64,000 bases of DNA from Litorivita sp040371945 (GCF_040371945.1 NZ_BAABWS010000001.1:1798001-1862000); one strand, 5' to 3'; counted from the stretch's first letter, positions 43,849 to 53,900 are shown. The notes: a model not told the origin generated them from the letters alone. Numbers and translations are program-made.

Positions 43849-44508
43849 ATGGTCAAATCACTTAACATCGCTGTAACGGCTGGTTTTGTCGCGCTCGGCC
43901 TTGCCGCGCCCGCGAGCGCCGAGATCGAATTGAGCTTTTATGGCGGAAGCCAGTCCTCGCCGCACAGCCGCGTTGAGGGCACCGCGCCTGGAACCGGCGC
44001 GCCCTATAGCGCGCTCATCGGATGGGAGGGCAAAAGCTTCTCTCCCCCGCCCTACTACGGTTTGCGCGCGATGTGGTGGAAGCCCAATAACCTCGGCTTT
44101 GGCGTCGAGTTGACCCATACCAAAGCCTATGCGCCGCAATCGGAAATGCCCGCGGGGTTCTCGCGGCTCGAATTCACCGATGGCCATAACATTCTTACGG
44201 CCAATGTGATGAAACGTTGGCCGGACCAGTGGAAGTTCATAACCCCCTATGTCGGCGCAGGCATCGGCCTTGCGATCCCGCATGTAGATGTCTTTGCCAA
44301 TGGCGAGAAAACCTACGGCTACCAAGTCACCGGCCCCGCCGCCAAAGCCATCGCCGGTGTGAAATATGATCTGACCGATCGCTGGGCCGTCTTTACCGAA
44401 TACCAGTTCACCTATTCCAAGAACGAAGCAGAGCTGGAAGGCGGCGGCACGATGTCCTTTCCGTTGATCACAAATGCCATCAACGTCGGCGTCGCGCTGA
44501 ATTTTTGA
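43849..44508 (+). CDS. Outer-membrane beta-barrel protein, lipid A oxidase-like
   Basis: A 219-residue exported protein: signal peptide cleaved near ASA-EIE (residue 24), then amphipathic strands (IELSFYGGSQSSPHSRVEG, YYGLRAMWW, TYGYQVTGPAAKAIAGVKY) and a terminal strand ending in phenylalanine (NVGVALNF), as expected for an outer-membrane barrel. I relate it to proteins annotated in this order as lipid A oxidase (LpxQ)-like or OmpW-like; the enzyme activity is not proven by any visible motif. Start behind GGAAG. Monocistronic, with its own terminator. Confidence 0.68.
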   Translation: MVKSLNIAVTAGFVALGLAAPASAEIELSFYGGSQSSPHSRVEGTAPGTGAPYSALIGWEGKSFSPPPYYGLRAMWWKPNNLGFGVELTHTKAYAPQSEMPAGFSRLEFTDGHNILTANVMKRWPDQWKFITPYVGAGIGLAIPHVDVFANGEKTYGYQVTGPAAKAIAGVKYDLTDRWAVFTEYQFTYSKNEAELEGGGTMSFPLITNAINVGVALNF

Positions 44509-44531
44509 TCAAAGCTGAGGCGAAACGCAAT

Positions 44532-44566
44532 AGCCCCGATCCGCTACCGGTCGGGGCTTTTTTGTG
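44532..44566 (+). terminator. Terminator after the outer-membrane protein gene
   Basis: Stem AGCCCCGA.CCG / CGG.TCGGGGCT with a short loop, followed by TTTTTTG, 24 bases after the stop. Confidence 0.75.
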
Positions 44567-44603
44567 TCCTGCTCAGAGCGCGCTGCGCCCTGCCTTTGCG
44601 CCG

Positions 44604-45206
44604 TCACTCGGGCGCGGTCTCCGTCATGGACGCGCGCTGCGAAAACGCGGCATACCAATCGTCCAGAGCATCATTGCCCTTGCGCCAACCGCGATCATCC
44701 ATGCGAAAATCCAGATAGCCAAGCGCGCAGGCCACGGCAATATGGCTCATGTCCAGCGGGCCGTTCAAATGGCTCATCCAGCGCTCGTTGATCACCGATA
44801 GGGCGCGCTCGATCTTGCCCCATTGTGCCTCGACCCAGCCGTCGAAAACCTTTTCCGCAGGGCGCAGCCGCGCCTCATAGACCATCGTCACGCCCGATTC
44901 CATGATGGCATCCGCCGTCGCTTCGAGCGTCAAAACCTCCCACAATCGCGCCTCGGGGTAGAGGCCCGATTGCGCCTTGTCATCAAGGTAGCGGCAAATC
45001 ACGCGGCTGTCGTAGATCGCGGGGCCGTCGGTGCGGATCAGGGCAGGGATCTTGCCGGTGGGGTTGGCGGCGGCGGCTTCGGGCGCGGTATTGAGCGCCG
45101 AGGTGGCGACCGAGATTTTCTCGATCTGATCCGCGAGGCCGACCTCCTCCATCAAAACGCAGACTTTGCGCACAAAGGGCGAGGCGGGCGAATGGATAAG
45201 CTGCAT
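44604..45206 (-). CDS. Glutathione S-transferase family protein
   Basis: A 200-residue protein with the thioredoxin-fold N-terminus (MQLIHSPASPFVRKVCVLMEE, Ser in the SPFVRK active-site position), NPTGKIPALI cis-proline loop and DSRVICRYLDD glutathione contact, then the helical domain ending in SHIAVACALGYLDFR. It probably conjugates or reduces small electrophiles with glutathione. I chose the ATG at 45206 because the fold begins at once there. Substrate unknown. No clear operon partner. Confidence 0.85.
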   Translation of the reverse strand: MQLIHSPASPFVRKVCVLMEEVGLADQIEKISVATSALNTAPEAAAANPTGKIPALIRTDGPAIYDSRVICRYLDDKAQSGLYPEARLWEVLTLEATADAIMESGVTMVYEARLRPAEKVFDGWVEAQWGKIERALSVINERWMSHLNGPLDMSHIAVACALGYLDFRMDDRGWRKGNDALDDWYAAFSQRASMTETAPE

Positions 45207-45326
45207 GGATTTGTCCTCCCAGACGCGGCGCGCTGCGGCGCCATTCGCGGCCACGTTAGGCGCGCGGCGCGGCCCTGTCTATCGCGGAAGATACGGGGGA
45301 GAGGGGGGGACGGTGCCCGAGCGTGC

Positions 45327-46109
45327 TCAGGCCCAGCTTGCCTTGCGCTTTTCCAAAAACGCCGCGATGCCCTCGATGGCCTCTTCGCTTTCCCATGCAT
45401 CGGCCAACGCGACAATTGTCGCGTCGATCACCGCATCGTCGATGCGCGGGCCGAGCATCCGCGCGAGGGCCTTGGCGCGCCCGACCGCCCCCGGCGCCAC
45501 CGCCAGATAGGGCGCGACCTCGGCTTCGACAGCAGCCTCGATCTGATCGGCGCTGACCACGGATTTAACGAGGCCAAGCCCCTGCGCCTCGCGGGCGTCA
45601 AAAACGCGGGCCGACATGAACACCTGCCGCGCGCGCCCCTCGCCCATACGGGCCAGAACATAAGGCCCGATGGTGGCCGGAATGATCCCCAGCCGCGTTT
45701 CGGTAAAGCCGAATTTCGTGCCCTCCACCGCGATCACCACGTCGCACACCGAGGCCATACCGACCGCACCGCCAAAGGCCGATCCATGGATTTTGCCGAT
45801 CAGCGGCGCGCGCATCGTGTTCAGCGCACCGAGCATTTCGGCCAGCTTGCGTGCCTCGCGCATCCGTGTTTGCCGGTCGGCTTTGATCTGCGCCATCATC
45901 CACGTCAAATCGCCGCCCGCGCAAAACAGATCGCCCTTGCCCGACAAAACAACGGCCCGCACGCCGGTGTCGGCGCTCACCTCTTGGGCGAATTGCGTCA
46001 ATTCCGCCAGCATCTGCGCCGAGAGCGCATTGCGTTTTTCCGGCAAATCCAGTTGCAGCGACATCACCCCGCGCCCGTCGCGCGTCACATCCAGTGTCTC
46101 AAAGCCCAT
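45327..46109 (-). CDS. Enoyl-CoA hydratase/isomerase (crotonase) family
   Basis: A 260-residue crotonase. Oxyanion-hole stretches are KRNALSAQML and GGDLTWM, and the catalytic region is GSAFGGAVGMASVCDVVIA and FTETRLGIIPATIGPYV with a glutamate (ETRLGI) in the place used by hydratases. The pattern is close to methylglutaconyl-CoA hydratase of leucine breakdown, but no other leucine-degradation gene is present, so I keep the family name. Its upstream neighbour is a tRNA gene on the same strand. Length is normal. Confidence 0.85.
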   Translation of the reverse strand: MGFETLDVTRDGRGVMSLQLDLPEKRNALSAQMLAELTQFAQEVSADTGVRAVVLSGKGDLFCAGGDLTWMMAQIKADRQTRMREARKLAEMLGALNTMRAPLIGKIHGSAFGGAVGMASVCDVVIAVEGTKFGFTETRLGIIPATIGPYVLARMGEGRARQVFMSARVFDAREAQGLGLVKSVVSADQIEAAVEAEVAPYLAVAPGAVGRAKALARMLGPRIDDAVIDATIVALADAWESEEAIEGIAAFLEKRKASWA

Positions 46110-46264
46110 CCGCCGCTCTCCCCCTCAAACGATAAACTGCCTTGCCCTTCTGTGTTCCACAGGGCGCGTGCGCCTGCAAGCCACGTGGCACGTATCAAGC
46201 GCGCTGCCGCCTGTGCGGGCGTGTATGTGCGAGGCGGGTCAAAGGTGATAATCGTCGGGGAATT

Positions 46265-46350
46265 TGGTGCCCAGGAGAGGACTCGAACCTCCACACCCTT
46301 GCGAGTACTAGCACCTGAAGCTAGCGCGTCTACCATTCCGCCACCTGGGC
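46265..46350 (-). tRNA. tRNA-Leu (CAG)
   Basis: On the minus strand the acceptor GCCCAGG pairs with CCTGGGC, followed by A and an encoded CCA. D-arm GCG...CGC, anticodon stem CTAGC/GCTAG around a loop with anticodon CAG, a long variable arm typical of leucine tRNAs and the TTCGAGT T-loop. 86 bases with CCA. No integrase or attachment-site duplication nearby. Confidence 0.96.
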
Positions 46351-46500
46351 ACAGGTGCGTGGAGCGGCGTTTAGACCCACGGTCCGGTGCTGTCAATAAG
46401 GATTCATGGGGTTTTTAGCATGTCGCGCAAATCACCTTGCCGCAGGGGGCGTCAAGGTCTAGGAAAGGCGGTGTATTTTCCTCAATCGGAGGCCTGCCTC

Positions 46501-47484
46501 ATGTCGAAACTTGTCACCATTTACGGCGGATCGGGATTCGTCGGCCGTTACATCGCCCGCCGCATGGCCAAGGACGGATGGCGCGTGCGCGTGGCCGTGC
46601 GCCGCCCCAATGAGGCGATGTTCGTGCGGCCCTACGGCACTCCGGGACAGGTCGAACCGATCTTGTGCAACATTCGCGACGACGCCTCGGTGCGCGCCGC
46701 AATGCAGGGGGCCGATGTGGTGGTCAACTGCGTGGGCATCTTGGAAGAAAGCGGCAAGAACAGCTTTGAAGCCGTGCAAAAAGACGGCGCGGCCCGCGTT
46801 GCCCGTATCGCCGCCGAAAGCGGCGTGGCGCGCATGGTGCATGTCTCGGCGCTGGGCGCGGATGCGGGCTCAAACAGCGAGTATGCCCGCACCAAAGCCG
46901 CAGGTGAGGCCGCCGTTCTGGACCACATGCCGGATGCGATGATCCTGCGCCCGTCGATCATTTTCGGCGCCGAGGACGCGTTTTTTAACCGCTTCGCGCA
47001 GATGGCCGCGATCAGCCCGATCCTACCGGTCGTCGGCGCGGCGACTAAGTTTCAACCGGTCTATGTCGAGGATGTGGCCCATGCCGCGGCCTTGGGCGCC
47101 GAAGGCGCGGTTGCGGGCGGCATCTTTGAATTGGGTGGGCCGGACGTCGAAGATTTCCGCACCCTGATGCAGCGCATGTGCGAGGTGATCCGCCGCCGCC
47201 GTGTGATCGTCAACCTGCCGTTCTGGATGGCCGGCATTATGGCCTCGGTCTTCGGGGGCGTGCAAAAGCTGTCGCTTGGCATCGTCAAAGCGCCCGTCAC
47301 CTCCGATCAGGTCCGCAATCTGCGCGTGGATAACATCGTCAGCGGCGGCGAGAAAACCTTTGCCGATCTGGGCATCCCCCCCGCCAATATGGGCGCGATC
47401 TTGCCCGAGTATCTGTGGCGCTTCCGCCCCTCGGGGCAATATTCCGCGATCAAGGAATCGGCCAAGAACCTGCGTGTTCAATAG
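46501..47484 (+). CDS. NDUFA9-like NAD(P)-binding protein
   Basis: A 327-residue atypical extended SDR. The N-terminal cofactor loop is GGSGFVGRYIARRM (9-22); HVSALGADAGSNSEYARTKAAGE holds a Ser and a Tyr-x-x-x-Lys; ILRPSIIFGAEDAFFNRFAQM follows. This is the family of complex I accessory subunit NDUFA9 and related ubiquinone-biosynthesis or chaperone-like proteins; in bacteria it is widespread near house-keeping genes. Role here not known. Start ATG at 46501 behind GGAGG. A terminator follows. Confidence 0.82.
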   Translation: MSKLVTIYGGSGFVGRYIARRMAKDGWRVRVAVRRPNEAMFVRPYGTPGQVEPILCNIRDDASVRAAMQGADVVVNCVGILEESGKNSFEAVQKDGAARVARIAAESGVARMVHVSALGADAGSNSEYARTKAAGEAAVLDHMPDAMILRPSIIFGAEDAFFNRFAQMAAISPILPVVGAATKFQPVYVEDVAHAAALGAEGAVAGGIFELGGPDVEDFRTLMQRMCEVIRRRRVIVNLPFWMAGIMASVFGGVQKLSLGIVKAPVTSDQVRNLRVDNIVSGGEKTFADLGIPPANMGAILPEYLWRFRPSGQYSAIKESAKNLRVQ

Positions 47485-47516
47485 GCGGCGTTTGGCCTGA
47501 TCTATATGCAATGAAG

Positions 47517-47545
47517 CGCCCGTGCGAGACCCGCGCGGGCGTTTT
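47517..47545 (+). terminator. Terminator between the NDUFA9-like gene and uppP
   Basis: Stem of about 9 bp (GCGCCCGTGCG / CGCGCGGGCG) followed by TTTTGC between two convergent genes. Confidence 0.6.
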
Positions 47546-47548
47546 GCA

Positions 47549-48352
47549 TCAACTATAGGCGATGCCCAAAAGGATCACGCCCAAGATCACGCGGTAGATC
47601 ACATAGGGCGTGAAGCTGACCGAGCGTAGCAATCGCATCATCAAGACCAGCGCCAAGAGCGCCGCGACAAAGGCGAAAGCCGCCGCGATCCCCGCATCGC
47701 GCGCCGCGCTCCAATCCCCCGCCTTGACCACATCAAGCCCCAGCAAAATGCCGCTGGCCATGATCGTCGGGATCGACATGAGCATCGAAAGCTTGGCCGC
47801 AGATTCGCGCCCGTAGCCCATCTGCCGCGCCCCCGTGATGGTGATGCCCGACCGCGAGGTGCCAGGGATCAGGGCAACGGCTTGCCACAGGCCCATTTTG
47901 ATCGCATCGGCGAGGGACCAATCGGCAGTCTGTTTGGTCTGCGCGCCGCGCTGGTCCGCCCAATAGAGCACCACGCCAAAGATCAACATCGCCCATCCGA
48001 TCACCGCGACCGAGCGCATCATATCGCTCAGCCCTGTTACCTTAAGGATCAATCCCACCACGATCACTGGCACCGTCGCAATCATCAACAAAAACGCCAG
48101 CTTGGACCCTTCGGTGTCGATGCGCCCCGTGACCATCCGCGGGATACCCGCAAGGCCCATGGCGACGTCGCGCCAGAAATACAAAACCACCGCAAACAGC
48201 GTGCCGATATGCACCGCGACGTCGATCATCAACCCTTGGTCCGCCATGCCGGTGAGTTTCGGCAAAAGGATCAGGTGGCCGGAGGACGAGACCGGCAAAA
48301 ACTCGGTCAGACCCTGAATCACGGCGACGAGGAAAAGATGGAAGAGGCTCAT
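47549..48352 (-). CDS. uppP: Undecaprenyl-diphosphate phosphatase
   Basis: A 267-residue membrane protein of the UppP/BacA family. The N-terminus VIQGLTEFLPVSSSGHLILLPKL carries the conserved glutamate-rich (E/Q)xxxE and PVSSSGH active-site motifs; the second half has PGTSRSGITITGARQMG. It recycles the lipid carrier of peptidoglycan and surface glycan synthesis by removing a phosphate from undecaprenyl diphosphate. Length is normal. Ends just beside a convergent gene. Confidence 0.95.
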   Translation of the reverse strand: MSLFHLFLVAVIQGLTEFLPVSSSGHLILLPKLTGMADQGLMIDVAVHIGTLFAVVLYFWRDVAMGLAGIPRMVTGRIDTEGSKLAFLLMIATVPVIVVGLILKVTGLSDMMRSVAVIGWAMLIFGVVLYWADQRGAQTKQTADWSLADAIKMGLWQAVALIPGTSRSGITITGARQMGYGRESAAKLSMLMSIPTIMASGILLGLDVVKAGDWSAARDAGIAAAFAFVAALLALVLMMRLLRSVSFTPYVIYRVILGVILLGIAYS

Positions 48353-48586
48353 AGAGATATTCCCGAAACTGTTGAGAATCAGCTATAAAACTTCCAAGCG
48401 GGAAGGGAAGGGGCTTGTTTGGTCCGTATCGGTCCTAATATTCGCATAAATTTGCGCCGCAAGCCGCAATTTCCGCCCCTTTCTCAATAATAAGTCAGCT
48501 TTTATGACTTTTATTCCTGTCTCGATCTGTATAGACCCTGCGCAACGCCCTTTTTGGGCAATCATGAACCTTCAGGAGGCAGCGCA
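48353..48586. promoter_or_regulatory. Divergent uppP/gltD promoter region with AAGTCA-N7-TGACTT
   Basis: An AT-rich region of 234 bases. It holds a perfect inverted repeat, AAGTCA at 48492-48497 and TGACTT at 48505-48510 with a 7-base centre, about 77 bases before gltD. A short GCCC-T5-GGGC hairpin lies at 48547-48559. The inverted repeat is a candidate operator for glutamate synthase control; the regulator is not known. Confidence 0.45.
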
Positions 48587-50020
48587 ATGGCGAAGCAACC
48601 GATGCTGAAATTTGTGACGGTCGGGCGGGATATGCCCGAGAAGCGTGACGCAGGTCTACGCAATCAGGATTTCGACGAGATTTACGCCGAGTTCGCCCGT
48701 GCCAAGGCCGAGGAGCAGGCCAGCCGCTGCAGCCAGTGCGGCGTGCCCTATTGCCAATCGCATTGCCCGCTGCACAACAATATTCCCGACTGGCTCAACC
48801 TCACGGCGACGGGCCGTTTGGAAGAGGCCTATCAGGTCAGCCAAGCCACCAATACTTTCCCCGAAATCTGTGGCCGCATCTGCCCGCAGGACCGTCTGTG
48901 CGAGGGCAATTGCGTCATCGAGCAATCGGGCCACGGCACCGTGACCATCGGTTCGGTCGAAAAATACATCACCGACACCGCGTGGGAAAACGGTTGGGTC
49001 AAACCGATCACCCCGAGCGTCGAGCGCGACCAATCGGTCGGCATCATCGGCGCGGGTCCGGGCGGTCTGGCGGCGGCGGATGTGTTGCGCCGCGCGGGCG
49101 TGCAGGTCACGGTTTATGACCGCTATGACCGCGCGGGCGGATTGCTCACCTACGGCATTCCGGGCTTCAAGCTGGAGAAGGATGTGGTCATGCGCCGCAT
49201 CGCGCAACTGGAACAATCGGGCGTCGAGTTTGTGCTCAATTGCACCGTCGGCGAAGACATCAGCTTTGACGCCATCCGCGGCAAACACGACGCGGTGATG
49301 ATCGCCACGGGCGTCTATAAAACCCGTGATTTGCAAGGGCCTGGCGCGGGCAGCGACGGCATTGTGCGGGCGATTGACTACCTCACCGCCTCCAACCGCG
49401 TGAACTTTGGCGACACCGTCGAGGAATACGAGAGCGGCGAGCTGAACGCCAAGGGCAAGAAGGTCGTCGTCATCGGCGGCGGCGACACGGCGATGGACTG
49501 TGTGCGCACCGCGATCCGCCAAGGCGCGACCTCGGTCAAATGCCTCTATCGCCGCGATCGTGCCAATATGCCCGGCTCGCAGCGCGAGGTGCAAAATGCA
49601 GAAGAAGAAGGCGTCGAATTTGTCTGGCTCGCCGCGCCCAAAGGCTTTGCCGGTGATCCCGTCTCGGGCGTGATGGTGCAAAAAATGCGCCTCGGCGCGC
49701 CCGATGCCTCGGGCCGTCAAAGCCCCGAAGTCATCGAAGGCGCCGATTACGTCGAAGAGGCCGATCTGGTGGTCAAGGCGCTCGGTTTCGAGCCCGAAGA
49801 CATCCCCGCATTGTGGGATACGCCGGAATTGGAAGTCACCCGTTGGGGCACGATCAAAGCCGCCTTTACCAGCGGCGCAACCTCGCTCGAAGGCGTCTAT
49901 GCCGTGGGCGATATCGTGCGCGGCGCGAGCCTTGTGGTTTGGGCGATCAAGGACGGGCGCGACAGCGCCGAAGCGATCCTGACCTACCTCGAAGGGGCCA
50001 AGGAGATCGCCGCCGAATAA
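48587..50020 (+). CDS. gltD: Glutamate synthase (NADPH) small chain
   Basis: A 477-residue flavoprotein. The N-terminal iron-sulfur region has CSQCGVPYCQSHCPLHNNIPDW (about residues 45-66) and CGRICPQDRLCEGNC; FAD motif GIIGAGPGGLAAADVL near 150; NADPH motif VVIGGGDTAMDC near 293; C-terminal AVGDIVRGASLVVWAIKDGR. It feeds electrons from NADPH to the large chain for making glutamate from glutamine and 2-oxoglutarate. Start ATG at 48587 behind AGGAGG. The large chain gltB is downstream, after one inserted gene. Confidence 0.95.
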   Translation: MAKQPMLKFVTVGRDMPEKRDAGLRNQDFDEIYAEFARAKAEEQASRCSQCGVPYCQSHCPLHNNIPDWLNLTATGRLEEAYQVSQATNTFPEICGRICPQDRLCEGNCVIEQSGHGTVTIGSVEKYITDTAWENGWVKPITPSVERDQSVGIIGAGPGGLAAADVLRRAGVQVTVYDRYDRAGGLLTYGIPGFKLEKDVVMRRIAQLEQSGVEFVLNCTVGEDISFDAIRGKHDAVMIATGVYKTRDLQGPGAGSDGIVRAIDYLTASNRVNFGDTVEEYESGELNAKGKKVVVIGGGDTAMDCVRTAIRQGATSVKCLYRRDRANMPGSQREVQNAEEEGVEFVWLAAPKGFAGDPVSGVMVQKMRLGAPDASGRQSPEVIEGADYVEEADLVVKALGFEPEDIPALWDTPELEVTRWGTIKAAFTSGATSLEGVYAVGDIVRGASLVVWAIKDGRDSAEAILTYLEGAKEIAAE

Positions 50021-50060
50021 AGCGCGAAACCACCGGTGCAGCGGCCCTAAATATCGCGGG

Positions 50061-50097
50061 CTGTATCGCGTCGGTAAAACGTCGGTATTTTGTCGGT
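50061..50097. repeat. Phased 11-bp repeat, second copy (CGTCGGT x3)
   Basis: CGTCGGT at 50069 and 50080 and TGTCGGT at 50091, again an exact 11-base period, preceded by CTGTATCG. The block 50061-50088 matches the inverse of 12684-12711 with about one mismatch in 28 bases. It lies 69-105 bases before the hydrolase-like gene and 41 bases after gltD. Confidence 0.65.
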
Positions 50098-50165
50098 TCT
50101 GCGCGCCGATGCCGGACTGTAGCAATGTCAGCCCTGCTGACGCATGTGATTAAGGAAGTGTAAGT

Positions 50166-50924
50166 TTGAGCACCGCCAAGGAGGTGGAGGATATTTTAGA
50201 GGATGAGACGCTGCGCTTGCGGTGGCTCGCAGGGAGCGGTCCGCGCATGGTCGTCTCTTTCACCTCGATCCAACACCGCCACGACGACGGCAGCCCGCGA
50301 GACGATTTTTTGGGCGCGGCGTCGATGGGCGGGCAAAACAAGGTGTTGTTTGTGAGTGATCTGCGCTGGAGCTGGTATTCGCGCGCGGGGTTGATGGAGA
50401 AGATCGTCGATTACGTGACCCGCATCCGCGATATGGAGGAGGTCACCGAGATTGTCACCATCGGCAATTCGATGGGCGGCTATGGCGCGATGATCTTGCC
50501 GCGGTTTGTGCCGGTCACCCGCGTGGCGGCCTTTGTGCCGCAGGTCTCGATGCACCCCGATCTGGTGCAAGAAGACCGCTGGCTCGGGGTGATGAAGAAC
50601 CACGGCACCTATCCGGTGAAAACCGCCGGTGACGTGGTGACCGAGCAGGGCGGGACCGAATTTTATGTGACCTTCGGGCGCAAACAAAAGAAGGATCAGG
50701 CGCAGGCGGCTCTTTTGCCCGAAGCGGCAAACCTGACGATGAATATGTTGCCCCGCTGCGGCCATGACGCGGCGGAAAAGATGAAGGCAGCAGGCGTGTT
50801 GAACAAAGCCGTGGCAGCCAAGCTGACCGGCGATCGCAAGGCCCTCAAAAAGGCCGTGCAAGACTATGCCCGATACGCGCGCGAGCATTTCGCGCCGACG
50901 TGGCAAACAGACGAGGGTTCGTAA
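50166..50924 (+). CDS. Alpha/beta-hydrolase-like protein between gltD and gltB
   Basis: A 252-residue protein beginning with TTG at 50166 behind AAGGAAG. It shows the nucleophile elbow of alpha/beta hydrolases, GNSMGGYGA (about residues 100-108), and a possible catalytic histidine in PRCGHDAAEK near 200; the acid is unclear. No signal peptide. Similar roseobacter proteins tend to carry unreliable names. It sits between the two glutamate synthase genes, in the same direction, but with a private promoter region containing the phased 11-bp repeat. Function unknown. Confidence 0.65.
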   Translation: MSTAKEVEDILEDETLRLRWLAGSGPRMVVSFTSIQHRHDDGSPRDDFLGAASMGGQNKVLFVSDLRWSWYSRAGLMEKIVDYVTRIRDMEEVTEIVTIGNSMGGYGAMILPRFVPVTRVAAFVPQVSMHPDLVQEDRWLGVMKNHGTYPVKTAGDVVTEQGGTEFYVTFGRKQKKDQAQAALLPEAANLTMNMLPRCGHDAAEKMKAAGVLNKAVAAKLTGDRKALKKAVQDYARYAREHFAPTWQTDEGS

Positions 50925-50984
50925 GAGCCGCGAAAACGGGCCTGTCAAGGCTGTCCCCTGCGGGGGCAAATGTGGAGAAGACGC

Positions 50985-53900
50985 ATGACCAAATATGACG
51001 CAAGCTGGGCCGCTGCCGAAGCCGCCAAACGCCAGTGGATGGAAGAGAACGGCATGTTCCGCGAGGAGCATGAGCATTCGTCTTGTGGTGTGGGTCTCGT
51101 GGTGTCGGTCGACGGCAAACCCTCGCGCGCCGTTGTCGCCAATGGCATCACCGCGCTCAAGGCGATCTGGCACCGCGGGGCGGTCGATGCGGATGGCAAG
51201 ACCGGCGATGGCGCGGGCATCCACGTGCAAATCCCCGTGCCCTTCTTCTACGACCAGATCCGCCGCACCGGCCACGAGCCGCGCATGGGCGAATTGATGG
51301 CCGTCGGTCAGGTGTTCTTGCCGCGCACCGATTTTGGCGCGCAGGAAACCTGCCGGACCATCGTCGAGAGCGAAGTGCTGCGCATGGGCTATTATATCTA
51401 TGGCTGGCGCCATGTGCCGGTGGATATCGACTGCCTCGGCGACAAGGCCAATGCGACCCGCCCCGAGATCGAGCAAATCCTGATCTCGAACTCCAAAGGC
51501 GTGGATGAAGAGACCTTCGAGCGCGAGCTTTACGTGATCCGCCGCCGCATCGAAAAAGCCGCCGCCGCGCAGGGCGTGGGCGCGCTTTATATCTGTTCGC
51601 TGTCCTGCCGCTCGATCATCTACAAGGGCATGATGCTGGCCGAACAGGTCGCGGTTTTCTACCCCGATCTCGAAGACGAACGTTTCGAAAGCGCCTTTGC
51701 GATCTATCACCAGCGCTATTCGACCAACACCTTCCCGCAATGGTGGCTGGCACAGCCCTTCCGCATGCTCGCCCATAACGGCGAGATCAACACGCTCAAG
51801 GGCAACCTCAACTGGATGAAAAGCCACGAGATCCGCATGGCGTCGAGCGCCTTTGGCGAACTGGCCGAGGACATCAAACCCATCATTCCGGGCGGCTCGT
51901 CGGATTCGGCGGCTCTGGATGCGGTGTTCGAGGTTCTGGTGCGCGCGGGCCGCAATGCGCCCATGGCCAAAACCATGCTGGTGCCCGAAAGCTGGTCCAA
52001 ACAGGCGGTCGAATTGCCCGAAGCATGGCGCGACATGTATTCCTATGTGAACTCCGTGATGGAGCCATGGGACGGCCCCGCCGCGCTGGCCATGACCGAT
52101 GGCCGCTGGGTCTGCGCGGGTCTGGACCGCAACGGCCTGCGCCCGATGCGCTATGTGGTGACCGGCGACGGCATCCTGATCGCCGGTTCCGAGGCGGGCA
52201 TGGTGCCCTTTGACGAGGCCGCCGTGGTCGAAAAAGGCGCGCTGGGTCCGGGGCAGATGCTGGCCGTGGATATGGCCGAGGGCAAGCTTTACCACGACAC
52301 CGACATCAAGGACAAACTGGCCGCAAGCCAGCCCTTCGGCGATTGGGTCGGCAAGATCAAAGACCTCGAAGAGGTGCTTGGCAATATCGAGGAAAGCGCG
52401 GTTTATTCGGGCGCCGATCTGCGCCGCCGTCAAATCGCGGCAGGCTATTCCATTGAAGAGCTTGAACAAATCCTCGCGCCCATGGCCGAGGATGGCAAGG
52501 AAACCCTCGCCTCGATGGGTGATGATACGCCTTCTGCGGTTTTGTCCAAACAATACCGCCCGCTGTCGCATTTCTTCCGCCAGAACTTCTCGCAGGTGAC
52601 CAACCCGCCGATCGACAGCCTGCGCGAATTCCGCGTCATGAGCCTCAAAACGCGGTTCGGCAACCTCAAGAACGTGCTCGACGAAAGCTCGGCCCAGACC
52701 GAAATTCTGGTGCTCGAAAGCCCCTTCGTCGCCAATGCGCAATTCGACGAGCTGACCAAATATTTCAACGCCGATCTGACGGTGATCGATTGCACCTTCC
52801 CTGCGGGCGGCGGCAAGGGCGCGCTGCGTGCGGCGCTTGACCGGATTCGCGCCGAAGCCGAGGACGCGGTGCGTTCGGGCGGCGGGCATATCGTTCTGTC
52901 CGATATGGAGCAGGGTGAGGGCAAGGTCGGCATGCCGATGATCCTTGCCACCTCGGCGGTCCATAGCTGGCTGACGCAAAAGGGGCTGCGCACCTTCTGC
53001 TCGCTCGGGGTGCGCGCGGCCGAATGTATCGACCCGCATTATTTCGCCGTGCTGATCGGTTGCGGCGCGACCATCGTCAACGCCTACCTCGCCGAGGACA
53101 GCATTGCCGCCCGGATCGAGCGCGGCCTTCTGGACGGCACTTTGTCGGAAAACGTGCAGCGCTACCGCGAGGCGGTGGATGCCGGATTGCTCAAGATCAT
53201 GGCCAAAATGGGCATCTCGGTGATCTCTTCTTATCGCGGCGGTTTGAACTTCGAGGCCGTCGGCCTGTCGCGCGCCATGTGCGCCGAGTTTTTCCCAGGT
53301 ATGCTCTCGCGCATTTCGGGCATCGGCGTGTCGGGCATTCAAACCAAAGCCGAAGAAGTCCATGCCAAAGGCTGGGCCTCGGGGTCGGAAATCCTGCCCA
53401 TCGGCGGGTTCTACAAGGCGCGTAAATCGGGCGAGACCCACGCATGGGGCGCGCAGAACATGCACCTGTTGCAAGCCGCCTGTAACCGCGCCTCTTATGA
53501 GCTGTGGAAGCAATATTCCAAGGCGATGCAATCCAATGCGCCGACCCATCTGCGCGATGTGCTGGCGATCAAACCTTTGGGCAAAGCGATCCCCATCGAA
53601 GAGGTCGAAAGCATCACCTCGATCCGCAAACGGTTCGTGACCCCTGGCATGTCCTTGGGCGCGCTCAGCCCCGAGGCGCATAAATTGCTCAACGTCGCAA
53701 TGAACCGCATCGGCGCGAAATCCGACAGCGGCGAGGGCGGCGAAGATCCGGCGCATTTCGTGCCCGAACCCAATGGCGATAACCCCTCGGCCAAGATCAA
53801 ACAGGTCGCTTCGGGCCGCTTTGGCGTGACCGCCGAATACCTGAACCAATGCGAAGAGTTGGAGATCAAGGTCGCCCAAGGTGCAAAACCGGGCGAGGGC

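Noticed and set aside
46265..46350. tRNA-Leu as an integration site for a mobile island
   Set aside because: No integrase, no duplicated tRNA 3' end and only house-keeping genes on both sides.
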